11,357 bases of DNA, from NCBI GenBank assembly GCA_051879195.1, contig JBJELO010000147.1, forward strand, positions 1 through 11,357. The letters run 5' to 3'. Under the pieces are notes generated by a model, which saw nothing but the letters and a program-made list of their open reading frames with translations, ran no database searches and was not told the DNA's origin. This stretch comes from TWA4 sp051879195 (GTDB taxonomy: Bacteria > Bacillota > Clostridia > Lachnospirales > Lachnospiraceae). Every line of letters begins with the position of its first letter. Within the stretch, counting starts at the first letter, position 1. Made by a program: the position numbers and the translations under genes. This document shows positions 1 to 6,947 of this stretch, in pieces.

Positions 1-88
1 ATTACTGACTCCGAAAGTTCCACATACAGTTTAATATAATTTGTCGGATTGCGCAACCGGGAAATGGAAGTGCTGTTTCTGTAATCTT

Positions 89-487
89 TTATGCCCAGTT
101 TTCTACCTGCAATCCATCCACCCGGTTAAATTCCTTTGTATTGTTGGTTACCAGAATAAGTCCTTCTGCCTTCGCGTGTCCCGCAATCAGCATATCCATC
201 GGTCCGATAGGCGTCCCCTTTTTTTCAAGATCTGCCCGGATTTTTCCATATTCTTCTGCAGCGTTGGCATTAAATTCAAGAATTGTAATTGGAGAAAGAA
301 ATAAAGATATCGCCAGACGGTTTTTTTCAATTGCCTGACTTTTTTCGACTCCGTGCATCAGCTCTGCATACGTTATGGCTGATATGCACAACGCATCAGG
401 TTCTTTTTCAAGGAACTTGCGGATTACAGATTCCGGCTTTTTCTTAATAACATAAATACAGATATTTGTATCCAGCATATATTTCAT
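89..487 (-). CDS. vapC: VapC-type PIN-domain toxin
   Basis: This 132-residue protein is a PIN-domain ribonuclease, the toxin of a type II VapBC pair; family members cleave RNA (often tRNA or rRNA) in a Mg-dependent way in the cytoplasm. The acidic active-site residues are visible: D6 in the N-terminal MLDTN motif, E42 in SAITYAEL, D98 in GPMDMLIAGHA, and the C-terminal LVTNN..EF motif (N116, E119). The length is normal for the family and no residue appears to be missing, so it looks intact. The start at 487 overlaps the vapB stop as ATGA, and an AGGAG about 10 bases upstream, inside vapB, supports it; a second ATG three codons in is possible. The overlap implies translational coupling to the antitoxin. 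No terminator is visible in the 88 bases after it. Confidence 0.93.
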   Translation of the reverse strand: MKYMLDTNICIYVIKKKPESVIRKFLEKEPDALCISAITYAELMHGVEKSQAIEKNRLAISLFLSPITILEFNANAAEEYGKIRADLEKKGTPIGPMDMLIAGHAKAEGLILVTNNTKEFNRVDGLQVENWA

Positions 488-714
488 AATGTTTCTCTCT
501 CCTGTGCAACGAGCTGATCACGTTCATCTTCCATGAAGTCATCAGAAAACAGATTCAGACTTTCCATGAAACCGGCCCATTTTTTTTCTTTTGGAATCAG
601 TATGACAATTTCGCCGATTTTATTCACTGCTACTTCTTCTCCCTGGAATCTGCATTCTTTGGGCAATCTGACTGCCTGACTGCGGCCATTCTCAAATAAT
701 TTTGCTGTCATCAT
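484..714 (-). CDS. vapB: VapB antitoxin (AbrB/SpoVT fold)
   Basis: This 76-residue protein is the antitoxin partner of VapC. The N-terminal half has the swapped-hairpin AbrB/MazE-like signature of the VagC/VapB group (AKLFENGRSQAVRLPKE, residues about 4-20, then a GEEV..N.IG..VILIP stretch), which binds DNA. The acidic C-terminal half (NLFSDDFMEDERDQ) is the expected toxin-wrapping tail. It is the first gene of the pair; its stop overlaps the vapC start. The start at 714 is supported by AAAGGAGGTG on the minus strand at 732-723; an ATG directly after it (711) is an alternative. By analogy with the family it should repress its own promoter alone or together with VapC. Confidence 0.92.
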   Translation of the reverse strand: MMTAKLFENGRSQAVRLPKECRFQGEEVAVNKIGEIVILIPKEKKWAGFMESLNLFSDDFMEDERDQLVAQERETL

Positions 715-740
715 TGTATTGACACCTCCTTTATAATATA

Positions 741-769
741 AGTATATATCGTGATATATATTACGTCAA
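741..769 (-). promoter_or_regulatory. vapBC promoter
   Basis: Read on the minus strand, TTGACG (769-764) is followed after 17 bases by TATACT (746-741), a near-consensus sigma-A promoter. Transcription would begin around 734, almost directly in front of the vapB Shine-Dalgarno sequence (732-723), so the leader is very short. Confidence 0.8.
743..760. promoter_or_regulatory. Probable VapBC operator dyad
   Basis: TATATATC (743-750) and GATATATA (753-760) form a perfect 8-bp inverted repeat with a 2-bp centre. It covers the spacer and most of the -10 element of the vapBC promoter, where a bound VapB/VapBC complex would block RNA polymerase. The position is what is known for autoregulated antitoxins; the binding itself is inferred. 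Confidence 0.65.
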
Positions 770-818
770 GTCTGCAGCCGCTGTTCATCCTGAGATTAAA
801 TGTCACTGTTCAGAGAGA

Positions 819-837
819 ATTATCGAATTTCGATAAT
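819..837. promoter_or_regulatory. Inverted repeat upstream of the -35 box
   Basis: ATTATCGAA (819-827) and TTCGATAAT (829-837) are perfect 9-bp arms around a single base. The dyad ends five bases before the -35 box of the membrane-protein operon and directly abuts a second dyad (838-858). It is a likely protein-binding site; the small XRE regulator in the operon is the obvious candidate, but this is inference. Confidence 0.55.
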
Positions 838-858
838 AATTATTGACAAACAATAATT
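838..858. promoter_or_regulatory. Inverted repeat over the -35 box
   Basis: AATTATTG (838-845) and CAATAATT (851-858) are perfect 8-bp arms separated by five bases. The dyad contains the whole -35 box (843-848) and half of the promoter spacer, so a protein bound here should repress. It starts at the base after the first dyad ends. Its base composition is very AT-rich, which raises the chance of a coincidental dyad. Confidence 0.5.
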
Positions 859-871
859 CTGACAATATAAT
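843..871 (+). promoter_or_regulatory. Consensus promoter of the membrane-protein operon
   Basis: TTGACA (843-848), a 17-base spacer and TATAAT (866-871) match the sigma-A consensus perfectly. It lies 33 bases upstream of the TTG start at 904. Such a strong promoter usually needs control, in keeping with the two dyads that flank and overlap the -35 box. Confidence 0.88.
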
Positions 872-903
872 GAAGATACAATCATTCAGGCGAGGTGGTA
901 GTT

Positions 904-1950
904 TTGAAGAATTATTTTGAAAAGATGGATTCCGGCGCGGTGAGGCTGATCTGTGTTTATGCGGCGGAAGCTGTGATCTGTCTGCTGGCAGTGGTGATGT
1001 TTCTCAGGGCAGATGCAGGAGGCTCCGGGTATACAGGAACTACGGTGAATACAGGAAGTGCTGCGGATACATGGAACCTGCTGGCATTTCCCTGGGCACA
1101 GATCGGCATGATGCTGCGCAGGCTGTCGGTGAGCGGTGCTGCGGGCAATGTGCTGGCGTGGATCTTATATACTCTGATTTCCCTGATTCCGGCAGCAGTA
1201 TGGATGGGAATCAGGCGCGGGAAAAGGGAAAAGAAAGCAGATCTTTTCCTGCCGCTCTTTTCCCTGCTTCTGTTCGGACTTCTGTATCTGGCGGTCAATC
1301 CGGCATTTCTGTTCCGCCTTACGGGGGCATCTGCGGCGCAGACCACATCTTCCGTGCTGCTGGCATCCTGTGCGCTGGCTGCGGATTCTCTGCTGATTCT
1401 GTATCTGGTGGTCCGTCTGCTTCATTCATGGAAGAACATGGAAAGTCGGAAGCTGATCCGGAATCTGCGGTATTTTTTCTATCTGTTCGGATTTGTGATG
1501 GTGATCCTTGTATTTGCCGGGGGTCCTGCTGATTTTATGAGTGCTCTGCAGAAGGTACAGGAAGGTAATACCGCAGATGTGGGTGCAACGACCCGTTTCC
1601 TTTTGGCAATGAAAACTCTGGCGTCCTGTCTGCCCGATGCGGCACAGCTGCTTCTATCTGTTCTGGCTGTTTCTCTGCTGGGTGCCATGGAAGAGGACAT
1701 TTACGGGGAAAAAACGGTGCACAATGCAGAACTGCTGGCCAGAGTCTGCGGGATCTCGCTGGTGGTGAATCTGAGTTTTCTGGTCTGCTGCAATGTGCTG
1801 AATCTGATGCTGCAGTCGGGCAGCAGCGACAGCTCCTTCACAGCAGGAATTCCGCTGGGGTATATCGGATTTTCGCTGATACTGACACTGATCACCAGAA
1901 GCCTGAGCAGCGGGCGGGATCTGAAACAGGATTATGATCTGTTTATTTGA
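904..1950 (+). CDS. DUF2975-like multi-pass membrane protein
   Basis: This polytopic membrane protein of about 348 residues has no recognised enzymatic role. About eight hydrophobic segments can be read, near residues 12-34, 77-100, 112-137, 145-173, 184-207, 242-264, 277-302 and 314-334, with basic loops such as RRGKREKK between segments two and three. The C-terminal half resembles DUF2975/YoaS proteins: an E..IYGE..VHNAELLARVCGI stretch before a membrane segment, and a G..L....DL.I ending (GRDLKQDYDLFI). The N-terminal half is extra compared with the usual DUF2975 length of about 160 residues. The chosen start is TTG at 904, because GAGGTGG (892-898) lies five bases before it; the upstream in-frame GTG (895) is inside that Shine-Dalgarno sequence. 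The next gene is a YozG-type regulator, the known partner of DUF2975 genes, which supports the assignment. Function is unknown. Confidence 0.75.
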   Translation: MKNYFEKMDSGAVRLICVYAAEAVICLLAVVMFLRADAGGSGYTGTTVNTGSAADTWNLLAFPWAQIGMMLRRLSVSGAAGNVLAWILYTLISLIPAAVWMGIRRGKREKKADLFLPLFSLLLFGLLYLAVNPAFLFRLTGASAAQTTSSVLLASCALAADSLLILYLVVRLLHSWKNMESRKLIRNLRYFFYLFGFVMVILVFAGGPADFMSALQKVQEGNTADVGATTRFLLAMKTLASCLPDAAQLLLSVLAVSLLGAMEEDIYGEKTVHNAELLARVCGISLVVNLSFLVCCNVLNLMLQSGSSDSSFTAGIPLGYIGFSLILTLITRSLSSGRDLKQDYDLFI

Positions 1951-1975
1951 TATCAATGTTTTTTCGAGGTGAAAC

Positions 1976-2230
1976 ATGGCAATCAAAGTACATCTGGACG
2001 AGGTTCTGAAGAAAAAAGGGATGACATCCAAAGAATTGTGCCGGCTGATTCCTATTACGGAAGCGAATCTGTCCATTCTGCGAAGTGGTAAGGCCAAAGG
2101 CGTCCGTTTCGAGACCATCAATAAAATCTGCTATTATCTGGAATGCGATGTGGGAGATATTCTGAAATTTGACGGCCAGCTGGGCGATGAAGAGGAGAAA
2201 GAAATAGAGCAAAAAAGAGAAGGAAAGTGA
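1976..2230 (+). CDS. YozG-type XRE/Cro-CI regulator
   Basis: This 84-residue protein is almost entirely one helix-turn-helix domain of the XRE (Cro/CI) family, residues about 5-68: V.LDEVLKKKGMTSKELCRLI, the turn PITEANLSILRSGKAKGVRF with the recognition helix, then ETINKICYYLECDVGDILKF. The pattern, including NLSIL..GKAK..RF, is that of the YozG group, small regulators encoded beside DUF2975 membrane proteins. A short charged tail (EEEKEIEQKREGK) follows. It starts 25 bases after the membrane-protein stop, with GAGGTGA at 1966-1972, three bases before ATG, and ends ten bases before the lipoprotein gene, so all three are probably one operon. It has no effector domain; it may sense through its membrane neighbour or simply autoregulate. 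The dyads at 819-858 are candidate operators. Confidence 0.92.
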   Translation: MAIKVHLDEVLKKKGMTSKELCRLIPITEANLSILRSGKAKGVRFETINKICYYLECDVGDILKFDGQLGDEEEKEIEQKREGK

Positions 2231-2240
2231 GGCGGTATCG

Positions 2241-3269
2241 ATGAAAAAGACAGTACATTCAGCAGTATCGGTTTTCCTGCCGCTCGGCCTGCTGGCGGGG
2301 CTGCTGGTCTGTCAGCTTACGGGCTGCAGTCTGGCTGCGGAGGATGGAATTTCGGAAAACGGCGGCGACCGGCTGGTGGGGATGTTTCTGACCACCGAAT
2401 ATGTGGATGCAGTTGACTGGGATCATGTGGATATTTCTGCCCTGATGGAAGACGGAACTGTTTCCGGCGGCGAGGAGAAAATCTACGGAACCTTTGATCA
2501 GGAGAAGGGGGAATATGTTTTTGAAGGACTGGAGGGATACAGTCTGGGTGTGATAAATCTGAAAGATGAGGATGGTGAGGCGTATCTTGCCTCTGTTGCT
2601 TCGGATTGTTTTTCAGATGTGCACCTGAATATGGGAGACCTGGAAAATACCTGCTCGGGAGTTTTGTATTTTGACCGGACGCAGATCGGCTCCGAATATG
2701 TGATTTACGAGGATGAATCCTGGAAGGAAATCTATAAAGGACAGGATATCGTGGTTAATAATGTGATACAGGAGGACGGATCGGAAGCTTATGAGGTATG
2801 TGCGGATGGGAAAGACCTGCAGCTGTACGGCAACGCGGTATATGAAACGCAGGAGGGAGCGGTTTATCTGGTGCCGGGCAGCGGCGTGCGGATTACTGAT
2901 GCAGAAGGTGACTGGTCCGTGACATTATCCGATACAGTAACCGAGGTGAATAACGGAAAGAAAACGGAAGCGAAAAATACCTTTCAGGCCACATACCGTG
3001 GCGTCTGCCCGGCTCAATCGGTGAAATTCAGCTGGCAGGATGAAAATGGGAACGTACTGAAGGAAGAATGTTATGCAGCAGACAAGATCCCTGCCTCCAT
3101 CAAATGGGGACGGGAAACAGCATACATACTGGTTGCTCTGCAGAAAACCGACAAAACAACGGATTATGATCTGATCCGGGGAGAGGAGGAAACGTACATG
3201 CTGTATACAGAAAAAGAACCGGAAAACGCTTTGATCCTTGAAAGCATGGCAGTAGAGGTGGAGCGATAG
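2241..3269 (+). CDS. Lipoprotein of unknown function
   Basis: The protein has 342 residues and a clear type II signal peptide: MKK, a hydrophobic stretch (residues 9-25), and the lipobox LTGC with C29 as the lipidated cysteine. It should therefore be anchored on the outer face of the cytoplasmic membrane. The mature part is acidic, rich in alternating short hydrophobic and aromatic residues, and looks beta-rich. It contains a GGDRLVGMFLTTEYVD stretch just after the lipobox and several YxL/VYxV strand-like repeats. I do not recognise a domain with a known activity. It begins ten bases after the regulator stop with GTGAGGCGG upstream, so it is probably co-transcribed with the membrane protein and regulator. 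This suggests an envelope-related role, perhaps as an extracellular sensor or partner of the membrane protein, but that is only context. Confidence 0.85.
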   Translation: MKKTVHSAVSVFLPLGLLAGLLVCQLTGCSLAAEDGISENGGDRLVGMFLTTEYVDAVDWDHVDISALMEDGTVSGGEEKIYGTFDQEKGEYVFEGLEGYSLGVINLKDEDGEAYLASVASDCFSDVHLNMGDLENTCSGVLYFDRTQIGSEYVIYEDESWKEIYKGQDIVVNNVIQEDGSEAYEVCADGKDLQLYGNAVYETQEGAVYLVPGSGVRITDAEGDWSVTLSDTVTEVNNGKKTEAKNTFQATYRGVCPAQSVKFSWQDENGNVLKEECYAADKIPASIKWGRETAYILVALQKTDKTTDYDLIRGEEETYMLYTEKEPENALILESMAVEVER

Positions 3270-3395
3270 ATGCCGTTCGGATTCCGGGCCGGGAGTGAAA
3301 AGCCGGATTGTACAGGGAGTACATATATTTGAGACGGCTGCTGTTTAATATTGAAGGCTTGATGAAATTCTGTCATCGTATTTCTGAGATTTGCA

Positions 3396-3424
3396 TTGAC
3401 AATTCTCAAAGACTAAAATATAAT
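3396..3424 (+). promoter_or_regulatory. Alpha-galactosidase promoter
   Basis: TTGACA (3396-3401), 17 bases, TATAAT (3419-3424): a perfect consensus sigma-A promoter. Transcription should start near 3431, giving a leader of about 58 bases that holds the candidate operator (3441-3454) and a long dyad (3449-3475). Confidence 0.88.
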
Positions 3425-3440
3425 TAAATTACTATATTTT

Positions 3441-3454
3441 TTAAGTTAATTTAA
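3441..3454 (+). promoter_or_regulatory. Candidate LacI-family operator, site 1
   Basis: TTAAGTTAATTTAA lies just downstream of the expected start of transcription. The same TTAAGTT-NN-TTTAA pattern occurs ahead of the regulator pair (5866-5879) and, on the other strand, ahead of the transporter (8287-8300). The position suits repression by a bound protein. The match to the tandem LacI regulators is inferred from proximity. Confidence 0.6.
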
Positions 3455-3475
3455 TTAAACGGAGTTTAATTAAAT
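3449..3475. promoter_or_regulatory. 12-bp perfect inverted repeat in the leader
   Basis: ATTTAATTAAAC (3449-3460) and GTTTAATTAAAT (3464-3475) are perfect 12-bp arms with a GGA centre. The dyad overlaps the last six bases of operator site 1 and ends two bases before the Shine-Dalgarno sequence of the alpha-galactosidase gene. It could be a second protein-binding site or an AT-rich mRNA hairpin. The other two units show no copy of it. Confidence 0.55.
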
Positions 3476-3477
3476 GC

Positions 3478-3483
3478 AAGGAG
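3478..3483 (+). promoter_or_regulatory. Shine-Dalgarno site setting the alpha-galactosidase start
   Basis: AAGGAG sits five bases before ATG 3489 and two bases before ATG 3486. It is inside the reading frame if ATG 3474 is used; that earlier start has only GGAG (3461-3464), nine bases upstream and within the dyad. The site favours 3489. Confidence 0.65.
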
Positions 3484-3488
3484 TTATG

Positions 3489-5675
3489 ATGTCAGTTTTT
3501 TATGATGAACAGCAGAAAGTATTTGTACTGAATACCCCTGATACCTGTTATGCGATCGCAGTTGTGGATGATGGATATCTGGGGCATGCGTATTATGGGA
3601 AGAAGGTGGATACATCCTGTATCCGGTACCTGATGCGGGAGGATGAAGCGCCCTTTGTTCCGGGAGTGAATCAGAGAGAGAAGAATTCTTTCCTGGATAT
3701 GTTTCCCATGGAATATCCCGAGACGGGGATGGGGGATTACCGGGAAACGGCTTTCTGTGTCAGAAGTTCTGCCGGTCACCGGGCAAGTGAACTGAAATTT
3801 GAACGGTATGAGATTGAGGCGGGAAAGCCTGCTCTGGAAGGACTGCCGGCGACCTGGGGGAAGGAAGATGACTGTACCACGCTGAAGCTGTTCTGCAGAG
3901 ATGCGTTTCTCAATCTGCAGGTATGTCTTCTGTACACGGTTTTTGAAGACCTGGATGTGATCACCCGCTCCGTAATTGTGGATAATCAGGGAACAGACAG
4001 TATTTATCTGGAAAAGGTCCTGAGTGCCTGTGTGGATATGCCTGACCGGGATTTTGAGATGGTCAGCCTGATGGGATCCTGGGCGAGAGAGCGTCATATG
4101 GAACGGGCTCCGCTGCGGTACGGACGGCAGAATATTGCTTCCTTCAGAGGAACCTCCAGCCATCAGGAACATCCTTTTATGGCCCTTGTGACTCCGGAGA
4201 CGACGCAGGAAGCCGGAGAAGTCTACGCCATGAATTTTGTTTATTCCGGCAATTTTCTGGCACAGGCGGAGGTGAATCAGTTTGATTCCGTGCGAATGAC
4301 CATGGGCATTCATCCGGAAGGATTTACCTGGAAGCTGGAGCCGGGTGAACAGTTTACCGCTCCTGAGGTGGTTATGATCTATTCCGATGCCGGACTGGGT
4401 AAAATGACGCGTACCTTCCATGATCTTTACCGGAATCATCTGATCCGGAGTCCGTATCTGAATCAGGAACGTCCCATCCTGATCAACAACTGGGAGGCTA
4501 CCTATTTTGATTTTAATGAACAGAAGCTGATCGACATTGCCAAAGAAGCGTCTTCCCTTGGCATTGAAATGCTGGTCATGGATGACGGCTGGTTCGGCAG
4601 AAGAAGCTATGATGACAGTTCTCTGGGTGACTGGTGGGTGAATGAGGAAAAACTGAAGGGCGGTCTTCCTTATCTGGTTGAGGAAGTGAAGAAAACGGGC
4701 ATGAAATTCGGTATCTGGTTTGAACCGGAGATGATTTCACCGGAATCCGATCTGTTCCGTGAACATCCTGACTGGGCGATTCAGATTCCGGGCAGAGAGA
4801 TCACCCAGAGCCGTGCCCAGTATGTACTGGATCTTTCCAGACAGGAGGTTGTGGATGCCGTATTTGACATGGTAGCTGCAATTCTGCATTCTGCGGATAT
4901 TTCCTATGTGAAATGGGATATGAACCGTCATCTGACCACGCTGGGAAGTGCCTGTCTGCCCGGTGACCGTGTGGGAGAACTGATGCACCGTTTTACGCTG
5001 GGTGTTTATCAGCTGCAGGAGCGTCTTGTCCGGGAGTTTCCTGACCTTTTGCTTGAAAACTGTTCCAGCGGCGGAAGCCGTTTTGATCCCGGCATGCTGT
5101 ATTACAGCCCCCAGATCTGGTGTTCCGATGATACGGATGCCATCGAGAGACTGGCAATTCAGGAAGGAACGGCGCTGATCTATCCTCTTTCCTGCATCGG
5201 AGCCCATGTGAGCGTCTGCCCGAATCACACGGTGGGGCGGAATACTCCTTTCGAAACCCGGGGGCATGTGGCGCTGGCCGGAACATTCGGATATGAACTG
5301 GATATTACAAAGCTGTCAGCAGAAGAAAAAGAAATGGTAAAAGAGCAGACCGCCCTGTATCACAAATATCATAAACTGATCGCAGAAGGCGATTATTACC
5401 GTCTATCTTCCTGGTCGCAGGAAGGAAAGCCGGACAGCTGGATGATCGTTGATAAGGACAAGAAAAAGGCGCTGCTGTTTTATGTGCAGGTTCTGGCCGG
5501 AGCCAATGCAAAGAGCAGCTTCCTCAGACTGCAGGGACTTCTGCCGGATCAGAAGTATCAGGTGAATGGAAAAGTGTATTCCGGTGATGTGCTGATGTAT
5601 GCCGGTATCCGGATTCCGGTGTTGAACGGGGATTTTCGGAGTCTGCTGGTGGAAATCCGATCTGCAGATGAATAA
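3489..5675 (+). CDS. aga: Alpha-galactosidase, GH36
   Basis: This 728-residue retaining alpha-galactosidase hydrolyses terminal alpha-1,6-galactose from raffinose-family sugars and melibiose. It has no signal peptide, so it acts in the cytoplasm on imported sugar. Order of parts: N-terminal beta-sandwich (about 1-325), (beta/alpha)8 barrel (about 330-620) and C-terminal beta domain. Visible key residues are W335 (NNWEATYFD), D365/D366 (MDDGWFG), the nucleophile D477 in KWDMNR, C525 in ENCSSGGSRFD, and the acid/base D548 in SDDTDA. From memory, these fall within about one residue of the Geobacillus AgaA positions, and the length is also nearly the same, which supports the start at 3489 rather than 3474. 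The gene is a single unit: consensus promoter before it and terminator at 5735-5772. The downstream regulators and sugar transporter fit an alpha-galactoside catabolic locus. Confidence 0.96.
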   Translation: MSVFYDEQQKVFVLNTPDTCYAIAVVDDGYLGHAYYGKKVDTSCIRYLMREDEAPFVPGVNQREKNSFLDMFPMEYPETGMGDYRETAFCVRSSAGHRASELKFERYEIEAGKPALEGLPATWGKEDDCTTLKLFCRDAFLNLQVCLLYTVFEDLDVITRSVIVDNQGTDSIYLEKVLSACVDMPDRDFEMVSLMGSWARERHMERAPLRYGRQNIASFRGTSSHQEHPFMALVTPETTQEAGEVYAMNFVYSGNFLAQAEVNQFDSVRMTMGIHPEGFTWKLEPGEQFTAPEVVMIYSDAGLGKMTRTFHDLYRNHLIRSPYLNQERPILINNWEATYFDFNEQKLIDIAKEASSLGIEMLVMDDGWFGRRSYDDSSLGDWWVNEEKLKGGLPYLVEEVKKTGMKFGIWFEPEMISPESDLFREHPDWAIQIPGREITQSRAQYVLDLSRQEVVDAVFDMVAAILHSADISYVKWDMNRHLTTLGSACLPGDRVGELMHRFTLGVYQLQERLVREFPDLLLENCSSGGSRFDPGMLYYSPQIWCSDDTDAIERLAIQEGTALIYPLSCIGAHVSVCPNHTVGRNTPFETRGHVALAGTFGYELDITKLSAEEKEMVKEQTALYHKYHKLIAEGDYYRLSSWSQEGKPDSWMIVDKDKKKALLFYVQVLAGANAKSSFLRLQGLLPDQKYQVNGKVYSGDVLMYAGIRIPVLNGDFRSLLVEIRSADE

Positions 5676-5734
5676 TGCCGGTCTGATGGCTGATCAGAAA
5701 AAGTAAAGAACCATATTGTGATATTTTATATATG

Positions 5735-5772
5735 AAAACGCAGCTTTGGACGCGGAGTCCGCTGCGTTTTTT
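5735..5772 (+). terminator. Intrinsic terminator after the alpha-galactosidase
   Basis: AAAACGCAGC (5735-5744) pairs perfectly with GCTGCGTTTT (5761-5770), with an inner GGAC/GTCC stem (5748-5751/5757-5760) and a T-run of six at 5767-5772. It separates the enzyme unit from the regulator unit. Confidence 0.9.
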
Positions 5773-5817
5773 ATATTTTGCCTGTATTCCATAGATATAT
5801 ATTGGACATTTCGCTTA

Positions 5818-5845
5818 TTGACAATATAAAAAAGTGAATTAAAAT
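5818..5845 (+). promoter_or_regulatory. Promoter of the LacI pair
   Basis: TTGACA (5818-5823), 16 bases, TAAAAT (5840-5845) gives a near-consensus promoter. The expected transcription start near 5852 lies just upstream of operator site 2, so the regulators may control their own expression. Confidence 0.72.
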
Positions 5846-5865
5846 AGAGATGAAATTAAAATATT

Positions 5866-5879
5866 TTAAGTTACTTTAA
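5866..5879 (+). promoter_or_regulatory. Candidate LacI-family operator, site 2
   Basis: TTAAGTTACTTTAA differs from site 1 (3441-3454) at one base of fourteen. It lies in the short leader, nine bases before the AGGGGAG ribosome binding site (5889-5895) of the first regulator. This is the position expected for autoregulation. Confidence 0.6.
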
Positions 5880-5903
5880 ATACTTTTTAGGGGAGTTTAC
5901 AGA

Positions 5904-6947
5904 GTGGGAAGGAAAAAAGAGGTAAAGCTGGAGGATATTGCGGTCAGTTTGGGTGTCAGCATCGTAACGGTATCCAATGCTTTAAAAGGTAAAAAAGGAG
6001 TCAGCGAAGAGATGCGCAGCCGGATCATGGAAGCGGCTGAAGCTATGGGATATCAGGTTCAGAAAGAGGAAGAAAAGCGGGAAAGTCAGTCATTTATGAT
6101 TGGTGTGGTAGTGGCTGAGCGGTATGTGAAAGAATTTCCGTCGTTTTATATGGATATTTACAAGTATGTGGCGCAGGAGGTAAACCGGAAAGGAAGTCTT
6201 ACCGTGCTGGAGATTGTGGATGAGCGAAAGGAAAGAGAATTCGGTAATATGCATATTTTCTCCGGTGTTGAGGTGGACGGGATTGTTCTGATCGGTCAGA
6301 TGAAAAAAGAATACATTACCAGAATGAAAGAAGTATGCGGAGTTCCTGTTGTGTGTGTGGACTATTACGATGTGGATACGGATACAGATTATATTATTAC
6401 AGATGGATATAATGGCATGTTTCAGGTGACGGATTATCTGATCAGGCTGGGGTACCGGTCATTTCAATTTGTAGGAACACCGCAGGCAACCCGCAATATC
6501 ATGGATCGTTATATGGGATATTGCAAGGCACTGGAACTGCATAATCTCCAGAGCCAGCAGCAGAATATTCTCAATGACCGGCGCAGCAAAGGTTATGATT
6601 ATCAGCTGGATGCGGAGGTTCCTGAAAAGCTGCCGGAAGTATTTGTATGTAATTGCGATAAGATTGCCGGGATACTGGCTGAAAAACTGGAAAAGAAAGG
6701 AATACGGATACCGGAAGATATGGGTATTACCGGGTTTGATAATTTTCACGCGAAACTTTCGGATGGACGGATGATTACCACCTATGAGAATGACGGTAAG
6801 GCGATTGCGCAGATCAGTGTAAATACATTGTTCCGGAGAATAGCGGGAAAAGAAGCGGAAGGAATCCGTATTGTTGAAGGAAAGCTGATTAAAGGAAATA
6901 CGGTCCGGGAGAAAGGGGAGATGGATTCATGGCAGAAATCAAATTGA
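5904..6947 (+). CDS. LacI-family regulator 1, lacking a typical hinge
   Basis: This 347-residue LacI/GalR-type regulator probably controls the alpha-galactoside genes. The DNA-binding domain spans residues about 7-50 (VKLEDIAVSLGVSIVTVSNALKG, then GVSEEMR..I..AAEAMGY). It is followed by a periplasmic-binding-protein-like effector domain from about residue 65 to the C-terminus, with DGIVLIG, an NIMDRYMGY segment (198-205) and PEDMGITGFDNF. The linker after GY50 (QVQKEEEKRESQSFM) is charged and lacks the N..A..L hinge-helix residues of the family. The start is GTG 5904, with AGGGGAG (5889-5895) eight bases upstream. It overlaps regulator 2 by 19 bases and is clearly its paralogue. Operator site 2 lies in its leader. 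The effector is unknown; a galactoside or its breakdown product is likely from context. Confidence 0.93.
   Translation: MGRKKEVKLEDIAVSLGVSIVTVSNALKGKKGVSEEMRSRIMEAAEAMGYQVQKEEEKRESQSFMIGVVVAERYVKEFPSFYMDIYKYVAQEVNRKGSLTVLEIVDERKEREFGNMHIFSGVEVDGIVLIGQMKKEYITRMKEVCGVPVVCVDYYDVDTDTDYIITDGYNGMFQVTDYLIRLGYRSFQFVGTPQATRNIMDRYMGYCKALELHNLQSQQQNILNDRRSKGYDYQLDAEVPEKLPEVFVCNCDKIAGILAEKLEKKGIRIPEDMGITGFDNFHAKLSDGRMITTYENDGKAIAQISVNTLFRRIAGKEAEGIRIVEGKLIKGNTVREKGEMDSWQKSN

Noticed and set aside
41..338. Plus-strand open frames opposite vapC
   Set aside because: They are antisense to a clear PIN-domain gene; cysteine- and phenylalanine-rich composition indicates shadow frames.
1654..2121. Minus-strand open frame opposite the membrane protein and XRE regulator
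   Set aside because: It spans the junction of two real genes on the other strand and shows no recognisable protein pattern.
3270..3345. Possible hairpin (AGCCG 3301-3305 with CGGCT 3335-3339, inner TGTAC/GTACA) as terminator of the lipoprotein operon
   Set aside because: The stems are short with a large internal loop and there is no proper T-run, so I could not support a terminator; the end of this operon stays undefined.
3164..3409. Minus-strand open frame of 81 codons covering the gap before the alpha-galactosidase promoter
   Set aside because: It overlaps the end of the lipoprotein gene and the promoter region, with no ribosome binding site and no known pattern.
3492..4439. Long minus-strand open frame (315 codons) inside the alpha-galactosidase gene
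   Set aside because: It lies opposite a well-conserved GH36 coding region, is rich in H, I, R and S as expected for an antisense shadow, and has no ribosome binding site or family signature.
4737..5267. Second minus-strand open frame (176 codons) opposite the GH36 catalytic domain
   Set aside because: It is antisense to catalytic motifs and its composition is that of a shadow frame; no promoter or ribosome binding site.
5732..5746. Near match to a CcpA cre site (ATGAAAACGCAGCTT)
   Set aside because: It is part of the alpha-galactosidase terminator stem, misses one consensus position, and lies about 70 bases upstream of the next promoter; coincidence is more likely.
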